DNA of 64,000 nucleotides from Fulvivirga sediminis. GTDB taxonomy: Bacteria > Bacteroidota > Bacteroidia > Cytophagales > Cyclobacteriaceae. The DNA lies in contig NZ_JAESIY010000017.1 of NCBI RefSeq assembly GCF_016757215.1, positions 1 through 64,000 on the forward strand, written 5' to 3'. Below are positions 42,325 to 50,748 of the stretch, piece after piece (position 1 is the first letter of the stretch; every line of letters begins with the position of its first letter). Both the position numbers and the translations under genes were made by a program. The notes under the pieces are model-generated. The model saw only the letters and a list, made by a program, of their open reading frames with translations. It made no database searches and was not told the origin of the DNA.

Positions 42325-43251
42325 ATGATGAAAACTACGAATACATATTCCGATGAGGAGCTTATTAAGAAATGGCCTGGCTTTGTTAACAAATATGCTA
42401 CAGTGAATGGTGTAGAGCTTCACTATGTAGTAGGAGGTTCAGGAGAACCACTAATCTGCTTACCAGGATGGCCACAAACATGGTACTCCTACCATCCGAT
42501 TGCTCAGGAGCTGGCCAAATCATTTCAAGTGATAGTGGTCGACATCAGAGGCATGGGAAGCTCAGAGAAACCTGACTCTGGCTATGATAAGAAAACCATG
42601 GCCACTGATGTTTTAGCATTGATCAAACAACTCGGTCTGAAAAAAGCGCATATGATGGGCCATGATATTGGCGGCATGGTAGCCATGAGTTTCGCTTTCA
42701 ACTATCCTGAATTCATTGAAAAGCTGATCGTTTTAGACGGAGCACACCCTAGTGAAGGCATGCTGCAAATGCCGCTCATACCAGCCCCAGGCACGTTTAC
42801 CGAAAAAATGGATAGCCAGATGCCTTACGCGTGGTGGATGGGGTTTAACCAGGTGAAAAATCTACCTGAAAAGTTATTAGAAGGACGTTATCACTTGCTT
42901 CTGGACTACCTTTTTAAGTACGTGATGATCGATGATAGTAAAATGAGTGAATTTGATAGAGAAGTCTATGCTTCCGCCTATAACGAATCTACCAGTATCC
43001 GAGCTTCTAATTCCTGGTACCAAGCTTTTGCACAGGACATAGAAGATTCAAAAACCTATCAGCAACTGGATATGCCCGTATTAGGTATCGGCAGTTATGT
43101 AAGCTACAACTATATGAAGATGGGCTTGCCCTATGTAGCCAAAAACTTAGATGTGATAGGCATGATGGATAGCGGACATTACATGTACGAGGAACAGCCG
43201 GAGCCGGTAATTGATGCTGTGGTAAACTTCTTAATAGAAAAGAAAAATTAA
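42325..43251 (+). CDS. alpha/beta hydrolase, epoxide hydrolase/dehalogenase-like
   Basis: The fold signature is complete: oxyanion motif PGWPQTWYSYH (HGxP-type position), nucleophile Asp114 in MGHDIGGMVAMSFA, and His285 in MDSGHYMYEEQPEPV. An Asp nucleophile is typical of epoxide hydrolases and haloalkane dehalogenases rather than esterases. 308 aa, no signal peptide, therefore cytoplasmic. It is followed after 18 bases by an NmrA-type reductase, so the two may act in one detoxification or catabolic route. Confidence 0.88.
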   Translation: MMKTTNTYSDEELIKKWPGFVNKYATVNGVELHYVVGGSGEPLICLPGWPQTWYSYHPIAQELAKSFQVIVVDIRGMGSSEKPDSGYDKKTMATDVLALIKQLGLKKAHMMGHDIGGMVAMSFAFNYPEFIEKLIVLDGAHPSEGMLQMPLIPAPGTFTEKMDSQMPYAWWMGFNQVKNLPEKLLEGRYHLLLDYLFKYVMIDDSKMSEFDREVYASAYNESTSIRASNSWYQAFAQDIEDSKTYQQLDMPVLGIGSYVSYNYMKMGLPYVAKNLDVIGMMDSGHYMYEEQPEPVIDAVVNFLIEKKN

Positions 43252-43269
43252 CGAATTATAAACGCAAGA

Positions 43270-44169
43270 ATGAAAAAATCAATTTTAGTAGCAGGTGCTG
43301 CAGGTAATTTAGGTAATAGAATTTGTCGGGAGCTGGTAAAAAGAGAGGCTGCCGTAAGTGCCATCGTGCGCACATCGACTGATCCACTCAAAATAGAAGC
43401 TCTTAAAAAAATGGGAGTGGAAATTATAGAGGTGGATATGAGCAGCTCCGAGGAATTAACGAAAGCATGCCAAGGAAAAGAGGTCGTGGTTTCTGCAGTA
43501 GCGGGCCTGGCTGATGTGATTGTAGACTTACAGAAAAGGCTTTTGGACAGTGCCATACAGGCCAAGGTTCCGAGATTTATTCCTTCCGATTTTAGTACGG
43601 ATTATAATGATTTAGTGCCCGGTGAAAATAGAAATTTTGATCTAAGAAGAGACTTTAAAGCCTATCTGGACAGCACTTCCATCAAAGCATCTTCGGTATT
43701 CAATGGTGCTTTTGCAGACATTCTCAAATACAGTACTCCGGCCTTAAACTTAAAGGACAGGAGCATTAGCTACTGGGGAGAGAAAGCCGACTGGAAACTG
43801 GACTTCACCACTATGGACGATACGGCTGCCTTCACTGCCGAAGTGGCACTGGACAATGATGCTCCGAGAAATTTACAGATCGCAAGTTTTCAGATCAGTC
43901 CTAACATGCTGTGGTCGGATGTAAAGGAAATAACAGGAGAGGAGTTCAGTCTTAGACGTCTATCAAGTATGGAGGATTTCGCAGCGTTTATCAAAAAACA
44001 AAGAGCTGATAACCCGGCCGGGGAAAACGAATTGTACGCGAAGTGGCAACAAAGCCAGTATATGTACTCTATGTTTTCAACACATCATCATCAGCTTGCT
44101 AATGGCCGTTATGAAAACTTAACATGGACTACTGGATTAGCGTATTTAAAGTCTTTTGTGAATAGGTAA
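43270..44169 (+). CDS. NmrA/isoflavone-reductase-like oxidoreductase
   Basis: An atypical SDR of 299 aa with SILVAGAAGNLGNRICRELVK (GxxGxxG), VVVSAVAGLADVIVDLQKRLLDSAIQAKVPRFIPSDFSTDY and NGAFADIL, as in phenylcoumaran/aromatic-alcohol-reductase-like proteins. Co-transcribed with the preceding hydrolase. Substrate unknown. Confidence 0.85.
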   Translation: MKKSILVAGAAGNLGNRICRELVKREAAVSAIVRTSTDPLKIEALKKMGVEIIEVDMSSSEELTKACQGKEVVVSAVAGLADVIVDLQKRLLDSAIQAKVPRFIPSDFSTDYNDLVPGENRNFDLRRDFKAYLDSTSIKASSVFNGAFADILKYSTPALNLKDRSISYWGEKADWKLDFTTMDDTAAFTAEVALDNDAPRNLQIASFQISPNMLWSDVKEITGEEFSLRRLSSMEDFAAFIKKQRADNPAGENELYAKWQQSQYMYSMFSTHHHQLANGRYENLTWTTGLAYLKSFVNR

Positions 44170-44402
44170 GAGCTAAATAAAATCTAGTAATTGATACTGG
44201 TTTGACAATGGGGGTGTGATTTTGTGAGGTGATGTATTATTGCTACTACTGGTAAAGCCGATTAATAAAGCCTAGCTATATACCACTCTCATTGTCATTT
44301 CTACGATTCATTTCTCAATAACCAATTCTGTTTTTTCATGGCTGACAGAATGCATTTCTAAACTGCCTGGGGAGACTTGTGTTTTCGCCTAAAAAGTTTA
44401 CT

Positions 44403-44509
44403 CAGCGCCCCCGTTGCCGCCATGCTGGGCATGGTGCTTTGATTACCACATCTCTTAATACAAGCAGACTACTTATCGTTTTTAAACTTTAAAAGTCTCA
44501 CAAAATGCT
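44403..44509 (+). repeat. ~100-bp repeat, second copy
   Basis: Aligns with 29288-29390; begins cccgttgccgccatgc and ends aaaagtctcacaaaatgct. Here the second half of the junction element (ttagattgacccc and hairpin) is missing, so this appears to be a solitary half-element. Confidence 0.55.
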
Positions 44510-44835
44510 CTGCCAATGGTATGAGCATATTAGCTTGGTATTACAAATGCCTGAGAAGAGGGGGCCGCAATGCATTCATGACATAGCTGGGATAAAAGCC
44601 TTCATTAGTCTCATATCTAATACTTGGATAGGTAATTTAATAACTTGGAATTCAATAATATAGAAGCCTCTTTTTGTTTATTAATTTTTTAGTATAATTT
44701 GTAATTAAAAACATAAAAATATATTTATATTAAATATTAATTTTTATTAATATATTTGATGCGTTAAATAAGTTGGCTTCTCGTATTGTGTATTTCTGTC
44801 CTAAAATTATAAAGAGCTCAGTATCTATTTTCTTT

Positions 44836-44866
44836 ATCTTAAGAGTATAGAATCTTAAGAGTATAG
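44836..44866 (+). repeat. 15-bp direct repeat pair
   Basis: atcttaagagtatag occurs at 44836-44850 and 44852-44866 with one base between. About 90 bases upstream of the lipoprotein gene; could be a pair of regulator half-sites or a slippage duplication. Confidence 0.55.
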
Positions 44867-44955
44867 ATCAGTTCCAAAGGAGGTAATCAAAGAGACTTGT
44901 ATAAATATTTCTAGTTACTCGAAAGGAATGAACAGTACATTAATTAAAAAAAATC

Positions 44956-46416
44956 ATGAGTATTAGAAGAATTTTTTCGCTCGGTATTATTTTCTTGTTG
45001 TTTTTAAATTGTGAAAAAGACGATCACACCCCTGCAGAAAAAGAGGTAGTATTAACGATTACTTCCTTCAAATTTTTAGCTAAAGATAACGATGAGCTTA
45101 CTGAAGATGTAGTAGCGCAGATAGATCAGGAGAAAAAGGAAATAACGGCCACTCTACCTCCCAATACAGATTTATCTGGATTAGTGCCTGATATCACTGT
45201 GTCTGAAGGAGCTATTCTTTTCCCAAGTCCCGGACCTAGGAATTTTAAAAGCCCGGTAGTATACAGTGTTCATCAAGATTTTGTTGAGGAGAGTGTAGAT
45301 TATATCGTCAAAATTTCAACCATACCTAATGACGAAGCTAAAATTTATTCCTATAAGTTTTTCGCTAGTCAGAATGCAACAGCTAATTTAAAGACGGATG
45401 TAATAGGTACAATGAATGGTACTACTATCAATTTTGATTTTGGCAGTGAGGTGGACATCACCAGATTAGTTCCATATGTATACTTGTCACCTGGTGCTAC
45501 CATATCGCCAGATATTGAACAGCCTCAAGATTTTACCACAGATGTCACCTACGAGGTTATTGCTGAAGACAAGGTGACTAAAACAGTGTATACTGTACAT
45601 GCTACCAGAGAAAAAAGTAGTATTAACCTTATTTCCAGTTTTAAGTTTACCAATATTGATGGGGTAAGCTATACCGCTGCAATTTCAGGTGATAACATCA
45701 GCCTCCAACTTCCTGCAGGCACTGATCTCACCAGCCTAATACCGACCATAGAAATTGATAATAGAGCCACTGTTATGCCCGCAAGCGGAGTGGCCACAGA
45801 TTTCAGTGATATCGTATCTTATGAAGTTACCGCCGAAGATGGTAGTAAGCGTACTTATGTTGCTAATATATCTGTGGAAAGGGTAGTAGAAGGAGATCGA
45901 GCTGTATTAGAGCAATTGTATAGAAATAATGAGGACGACAATCCTCCTGTTTACCTTGAATGGGATTTAAATGCCAAAGATATGAGCGATTGGAAGGGGG
46001 TAGTCTTGAAAGATGGTAGGGTATCCGAACTCGAAATAAGTGGGGGTATATACATGCATGATTTATCAGGAATTGGCCAGCTTTCCGAGCTTACAAAGCT
46101 GACGCTTAACAATAACGATATTAGCAGTCTACCTTCAGAAATCGATGAACTAAAAAAACTAAAAGAACTACATTTATGGTATAATAAACTAATAAGCCTG
46201 CCAAAAGAAATTGGAGATTTAGAGTCTCTGAAGAAATTGGATGTTAGTGCAAATAAACTTCGGGCTCTTCCGTCTGAATTGGGTAATCTCACTAATTTAA
46301 AATTTTTATATCTGGATCATAACGATCTGAGCACCATTCCTAAAGAGGTATGTGATATGCATTCAAAGTATGGTACCAATATCATGAAAGATGATAAGGC
46401 CCAGTGTGAACCTTGA
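44956..46416 (+). CDS. DUF5018-like repeat lipoprotein with C-terminal leucine-rich repeats
   Basis: Lipobox LNC (Cys20). Three related ~85-residue beta domains follow, each with the pattern SFKF...ATLPPNTDLSGLVPDITVS...Y.V.A.D (starts ~33, ~118, ~212), as in DUF5018-type surface lipoproteins. A short linker leads to an LRR block of about five repeats (~330-470), e.g. LSELTKLTLNNNDISSLPSEIDELKKL and LESLKKLDVSANKLRALPSELGNL, probably for protein or glycan binding at the cell surface. Likely a surface-exposed anchor protein; ligand unknown. A terminator follows. Confidence 0.82.
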   Translation: MSIRRIFSLGIIFLLFLNCEKDDHTPAEKEVVLTITSFKFLAKDNDELTEDVVAQIDQEKKEITATLPPNTDLSGLVPDITVSEGAILFPSPGPRNFKSPVVYSVHQDFVEESVDYIVKISTIPNDEAKIYSYKFFASQNATANLKTDVIGTMNGTTINFDFGSEVDITRLVPYVYLSPGATISPDIEQPQDFTTDVTYEVIAEDKVTKTVYTVHATREKSSINLISSFKFTNIDGVSYTAAISGDNISLQLPAGTDLTSLIPTIEIDNRATVMPASGVATDFSDIVSYEVTAEDGSKRTYVANISVERVVEGDRAVLEQLYRNNEDDNPPVYLEWDLNAKDMSDWKGVVLKDGRVSELEISGGIYMHDLSGIGQLSELTKLTLNNNDISSLPSEIDELKKLKELHLWYNKLISLPKEIGDLESLKKLDVSANKLRALPSELGNLTNLKFLYLDHNDLSTIPKEVCDMHSKYGTNIMKDDKAQCEP

Positions 46417-46455
46417 TGGTTATATAATCTTCAATAATCTCTTAGCGTGACTATT

Positions 46456-46509
46456 AAAAAAGCTCTTCTTGTAGATCGTTTTACTTCCTTCTGCGGTCAG
46501 AGCTTTTTT
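46456..46509 (+). terminator. candidate intrinsic terminator after the LRR lipoprotein
   Basis: aaaaaagctct (46456-46466) pairs perfectly with agagctttttt (46499-46509); the loop is long (32 bases), but the T-run fits a terminator 40 bases past the stop codon. Confidence 0.6.
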
Positions 46510-46748
46510 CTTACCAAACTCTAGTTGCCACCAGCGCGTGTAGCAACAGCAATACGCGTTCTTCCTAAGATGAGAAAAGCTTATTGGCCTCCTTGAAAAC
46601 CTTCTGATAAATGATAAATTGGTCTATGACAGAGTGCTGGTGGTAGATAATTGGGAGCAAGCTCTACAAGACTTAAAAGGCTGGTTTGCCAACTATAAAT
46701 CGGTTGGAGAAAGGGTATTAGATTGTTTTGAGGTTAGACGCTAATTTG

Positions 46749-46810
46749 CCGTATCAGAGACACTCGTGATCATTACATAGTTCGTAGCCAGAAAATACGA
46801 ACAACTAGGG
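46749..46810 (+). repeat. 62-bp imperfect direct repeat, left copy
   Basis: Aligns without gaps with 50103-50164 (both run from ccgt.tcagagacac through gatcatt.atagttcgta to gaacaactaggg). The two copies bracket 3.3 kb holding an SDR, decayed genes, an Atu4866-like protein and an AraC regulator. Upstream, 46600-46745 carries a decayed reading frame (KLVYDRVLVVDNWEQALQDL) of unknown origin. Confidence 0.65.
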
Positions 46811-46957
46811 TTCAAAATGAGCTTTGAGACAGCCTGCCATTAGCGATAATATAACCTCAAATTCATTAAAGTAGATTTAAACTTGTCTTACTTAGATTTG
46901 GAAAAGTAAAATCATTACAATCCAACCAACTTTGTACAATCATTAAAATCAAAAATT

Positions 46958-47797
46958 ATGAGTACAAAGAAAGTATGGTTTATTACTGGAGCCTCAAAAG
47001 GCTTAGGATTAATATTAACTAAAAAACTACTTACTGAAGGTTACCTTGTAGCGGCAACATCAAGAAGTAAGCAATCATTAATAAAAGAAATTGGCGAAGC
47101 AACCGAAAGTTTTTTACCACTTGAAATGAATTTGAATGACAACGCCAATGTTAAAAAAGCTATAAATGAAGTAGTAAATTATTTTGGCAGCATAGACGTT
47201 GTAGTAAATAACGCCGGTTACAGCCAAATAGGAACTTTAGAAGAGCTATCTGAAAAAGAAGTTGAGACCAACTTTAAAGTCAATGTATTTGGGTCTTTAA
47301 ACGTTATTAGAAATGCTGCACCAATTCTACGCAATCAGAAGTCTGGTCATATTTTTAACATTTCATCCATTGGCGGTTTTGTTGGCAATTTTGCGGGCTT
47401 TGGTATTTATTGTTCTACAAAATTTGCCGTTGCAGGTTTTACAGAAGCATTGGCTGAAGAAATGAAACCTTTTGGAGTACACACTACTTTGGTGTATCCT
47501 GGCTATTTTAGAACCAACTTTTTATCTTCAGGTTCTATACAAACGCCTGCCAAACCTATTGATGATTATCAATCTGCTCGTGAAATGGAAAATGCCCATT
47601 TAAATGACATTAACGGTAATCAGCCTAACGACCCAGAAAAAGGTGCAGACGTATTAATTAAGTTAAGCGAGCAAAAGCAACCGCCAGTTCATTTCTTCAT
47701 GGGAGAAGATGCTTATCAATATGCCAATTTAAAATTAAACGTCATTCAAGAAGCCCTAAAAGAAAATCAACCTTTAGGTACTTCAACAGGATTTTAG
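46958..47797 (+). CDS. SDR family oxidoreductase
   Basis: Classical SDR of 279 aa: FITGASKGLGLILTKKLL (TGxxxGxG), VVVNNAGYSQIG (NNAG), Ser in FNISSIGG and YCSTK (YxxxK). The PGYFRTNF motif and C-terminal length match the 'SDR with oxidoreductase/retinol-type' group commonly found next to AraC regulators. Substrate unknown. A second, broken SDR copy lies 350 bases downstream, and the AraC gene at 49129 probably controls this module. Confidence 0.9.
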   Translation: MSTKKVWFITGASKGLGLILTKKLLTEGYLVAATSRSKQSLIKEIGEATESFLPLEMNLNDNANVKKAINEVVNYFGSIDVVVNNAGYSQIGTLEELSEKEVETNFKVNVFGSLNVIRNAAPILRNQKSGHIFNISSIGGFVGNFAGFGIYCSTKFAVAGFTEALAEEMKPFGVHTTLVYPGYFRTNFLSSGSIQTPAKPIDDYQSAREMENAHLNDINGNQPNDPEKGADVLIKLSEQKQPPVHFFMGEDAYQYANLKLNVIQEALKENQPLGTSTGF

Positions 47798-48149
47798 TAA
47801 TGAAAAAATTATGCCCCATTCCACTACTCTGCTCATTGAGTGCTTAATTTCTGCCTGTTCTGTAAGAAAAACACAGCAATAAGGTATAAAGTACTGATAC
47901 AGCAAAGCTTTACCAATATGCAAACTCAGAACGTAGTTTTTTTGATTCATTACCAAAAAGGTGTGGAGTGGATCGTAATAGTTTTAGTAACCTCTTATTC
48001 ATGAATTTACATTGGCAAATCTATTGTAAAGGCACTTCGTTTTTAGATAATTAAGCATTCTCAAAATAAAAAATAGGTAAGCCAAATAATGAAAATTAAG
48101 AAGAAAAAAAGCTATAAATATCAGAGTATAGCAAAATAATTAAAGAGAA
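47798..48149. other. decayed sequence between two SDR genes
   Basis: Short coding-like pieces (a lipoprotein-like start KKLCPIPLLCSLSA, then RSFFDSLPKRCGVDRNSFSNLL) occur in one frame but are broken by stops. I read this as debris of a former gene; no intact feature is present. Confidence 0.4.
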
Positions 48150-48722
48150 GTGGATAATAGCAAAACAGTATTAATAACAGTAGCTGGTTCAGGAATGGGA
48201 TTAGCAACAGCTAAATTTCTTGTTAAAAATGGCTTTAATGTTTGGGCAGGAATTCGTGACCCAGAATCAACAAATATTGCAAAATCTAACACTTTACGTG
48301 ATTATGCGAATAATCTGGATAAAGAAGTTCAGAAAACACGGCTTATGAAATAAACAAATTCGGCATAGAAACTAGTATCCTAATGCTTGGTGTTTTTATG
48401 GAAGGTACATCTCACTTTGCAACTGCAGAATTCCCAAAAGATAAAAGTCGTGATGAATCTTATCTTGAATTAAAAGATGATTTCGATAATTATGAAAAAG
48501 GTTAGAGAAACCTTTTCAGACAAGATGATGCACCTATAGAAGGGGTAGCTGAGAAAATATTAGAAATTATTCAACTACCTAAGGGAAAAAGACCATGAAG
48601 ACCCACAATCGACTACTCTGATTACGGCGCAGAAGCTGTTAATGCTGTACGAGAAGCTATGACAAAAAGGGTTTTTGATATTATGGAGTATTCCCAATTA
48701 CCAAAGGTTTCTATTAGCTAAT
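48150..48722 (+). pseudogene. SDR oxidoreductase, internally deleted and frameshifted
   Basis: The start (VLITVAGSGMGLATAKFLVKNGFNVWAGIRDPES) is the Rossmann nucleotide-binding segment of an SDR. The reading then jumps to C-terminal pieces (FGIETSILMLGVFMEGTSHFATAEFP, APIEGVAEKILEIIQLPKGKRP, VREAMTKRVFDIMEYSQL) with stops at several places; the middle, including NNAG and YxxxK, is missing. It is a deleted paralogue within the direct-repeat-bounded segment. Confidence 0.75.
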
Positions 48723-48743
48723 AGAAAATAGTTTGAGAAAGAA

Positions 48744-49112
48744 TTGGAAGCCTTAAGGGTAAACATTCTTACAATTATGATAGGACTGTCTGTATTTAAT
48801 TGCAGAGAGTTCTCTCCTCATAAAACCTCTAAAATTTTAAAAAATGAATCAATGAAACATAAGGCAACTATAGAAGACGCTAAAGAATATATTGGAATGT
48901 GGGTAACCGAGGATGGAAAAATTCGCCACGAACTATTATCCAATAACCGTTATGACGAAGCAAGGGGAAACCGGGAAAGTGCCTACCAAGGTGATTATTG
49001 GGTGACTGGAAATCACATTGATTATAAAGACGATACAGGTTTTGCTGCAGATGGAGAATTTATAGATGGAATATTGTACCATGCAGGTATGATTTTATAT
49101 AAAGAAAAATAA
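48744..49112 (+). CDS. Atu4866-domain protein
   Basis: Residues from ~40 on carry the highly conserved Atu4866 sequence: EYIGMWVTEDGKIRHELLSNNRYDEARGNRESAYQGDYWVTGNHIDYKDDTGFAADGEF and YHAGMILYK, a small beta-barrel domain of unknown function frequently linked to SDRs and AraC regulators. The N-terminus (VNILTIMIGLSVFNC) resembles a lipoprotein signal, but the start (TTG 48744, ATG 48777 or ATG 48852) is uncertain. It is followed 16 bases later by the AraC gene. Confidence 0.8.
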   Translation: MEALRVNILTIMIGLSVFNCREFSPHKTSKILKNESMKHKATIEDAKEYIGMWVTEDGKIRHELLSNNRYDEARGNRESAYQGDYWVTGNHIDYKDDTGFAADGEFIDGILYHAGMILYKEK

Positions 49113-49128
49113 TTACCTAAATTTAATT

Positions 49129-50043
49129 ATGAAGAATACATTTCGCTTTACATCAATAAGTGAGTTTCACAATTATGGAAATCTGCCTAAACCAGAACAT
49201 CCATTAATTAGTTTGGTAGATTACAGTAAAGTCAGCTATCCTACAGATACAAACGAAATTAAATGGATTCAGGAATTTTACTCCATTGGTTTAAAGCGAA
49301 ATGTTAACCAAAAATTTAATTACGGGCAGCAGAAATATGATTTTGATGAAGGCGTTTTATCTTTTGTTGCCCCCAATCAAGTCCTAAAAATTGAAATTAA
49401 TCAAAATATACAAGCCAAAGCATCAGGCTGGTTATTATTAATACACCCCGATTTTTTGTGGAATACTCAGTTGGCAAAAGTTATTAAAAAGTATGATTTT
49501 TTCGGTTATGCTGTCAATGAAGCACTGTTTCTTTCGGAAAAGGAAGAGCAAAATTTAGAGCAATTACTTAAAAATATTCAACAAGAATATCAGAGCAATA
49601 TAGATGAGTTCAGCGAAAGCATCATTATATCACAAATTGAACTGTTTCTAAACTTTGCACAACGCTATTACGAACGACAATTCATCACTAGAAAAGTTAA
49701 TAACCACCAAATTTTAATAAAATTAGAAGAACGATTAAACTATTATTTCAGTAACCAAGATAGCCTATATTCAGGAATACCAACGGTTACCCAAATAGCG
49801 GCCGATTTAAATCTTTCTCCCAATTACTTAAGTAATCTTTTAAAAGTAGTTAGCGGACAGAATACACAACAGCATATTCAAAATAAACTCATAGAAAAAG
49901 CCAAAGAAAAACTCTCTACAACTAATTTAAGCGTAAGTGAAATTGCCTTTGAATTGGGTTTTGAATACCCCGCATCTTTCAGCAAATTATTCAAAAACAA
50001 AACTCAACTATCACCAATTGAATTTAGAAAATCTTATAATTGA
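49129..50043 (+). CDS. AraC family regulator, paralogue of the one at 31540
   Basis: 304 aa with the same sensor region (SEFHNYGNLPKPEHPLISLVDYSKV, FNYGQQKYDFDEG, PNQVLKIEI, GWLLLIHPDFLWNTQLAKVIKKYDFFGYAVNEALFLS) and HTH pair (IAADLNLSPNYLSNLLKVVSGQNTQQHIQNKLI; SVSEIAFELGFEYPASFSKLFKNKT) as the 31.5-kb regulator. Both proteins have identical length. It most likely controls the neighbouring SDR and Atu4866 genes. Confidence 0.9.
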   Translation: MKNTFRFTSISEFHNYGNLPKPEHPLISLVDYSKVSYPTDTNEIKWIQEFYSIGLKRNVNQKFNYGQQKYDFDEGVLSFVAPNQVLKIEINQNIQAKASGWLLLIHPDFLWNTQLAKVIKKYDFFGYAVNEALFLSEKEEQNLEQLLKNIQQEYQSNIDEFSESIIISQIELFLNFAQRYYERQFITRKVNNHQILIKLEERLNYYFSNQDSLYSGIPTVTQIAADLNLSPNYLSNLLKVVSGQNTQQHIQNKLIEKAKEKLSTTNLSVSEIAFELGFEYPASFSKLFKNKTQLSPIEFRKSYN

Positions 50044-50748
50044 AAATCCTACAGCCAACAATGGGAGGATTGCTTAAAACTATAAAAATTTGTTGCTTAA
50101 TACCGTGTCAGAGACACTATTGATCATTCTATAGTTCGTAGGCGCCGACTAAGAACAACTAGGGAAATAAGGCTAATAATAAAAGGATTTGTAAGCCAAT
50201 ACTTTACCAGCAAATTTTCAGCTGGCCCCGTTGGTTTCCATATGTCATTGTCTGAGCGCACTGTTTTCAACGAGTTCCATCACGGCTACAACTTTCTCCA
50301 TATAAGATATTGGCCTGCGGGAGTCCGCAATCGCCTTAATACGAGGGGCAACAGATAATGCCTTTGTTCCACCCGAATCACGCCTCATAATTACACTTTC
50401 AAAACACCTGAGATTTAGTGGCAGGAAACGATTGAGATAATAATCGTGAATTATACGTTAATTTTTTGCGAGAATGATTAAATTAAGGTGTGTTACGTGG
50501 TGAGATGTTGAACTTTATTATTGGTTTGTAGATTTTTTTATGGATAGTTGGTTGTTTAAAAGTTATACTAATGAATTTAAAAACGGATGACTTGGTACCC
50601 TGAGTGACAAATCATTTTTAAATATCCTAAAATATTATCACGCTCATCAGTCAAAAATTTTACTGTTATGCTCATGAAAATTTTCATCAAAAGGAATAAA
50701 AGAAGAATGATATATTATTAATCAATTATTTACCTAAACCTTTAAAAA
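50044..50748. other. noncoding gap with the right direct-repeat copy and ORF debris
   Basis: Contains the repeat at 50103-50164. On the minus strand 50247-50390 reads as a short coding-like piece (MRRDSGGTKALSVAPRIKAI ... VAVMELVENSALRQ) that could be the remnant of a gene, but I cannot place it. The rest is AT-rich and presumably includes the promoter of the large T9SS enzyme gene. Confidence 0.4.
50103..50164 (+). repeat. 62-bp imperfect direct repeat, right copy
   Basis: Same length and orientation as 46749-46810, most positions identical, with the divergent patch around 50142-50151. No inverted termini were found at either copy. Confidence 0.65.

Larger units (their letters stand above)
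44170..44955. other. noncoding gap with repeat copies
   Basis: A 786-base gap with no credible gene. It contains the ~100-bp repeat at 44403-44509, a short repeat near 44541 resembling 1887-1910, and two 15-bp direct repeats at 44836-44866. It looks like a landing zone for small elements. Confidence 0.5.

Noticed and set aside
44876-44884. Second strong Shine-Dalgarno (aaaggaggt) suggesting another leader peptide
   Set aside because: No ORF starts at a workable distance (only a five-codon TTG frame) and there is no terminator/antiterminator pair; probably chance.
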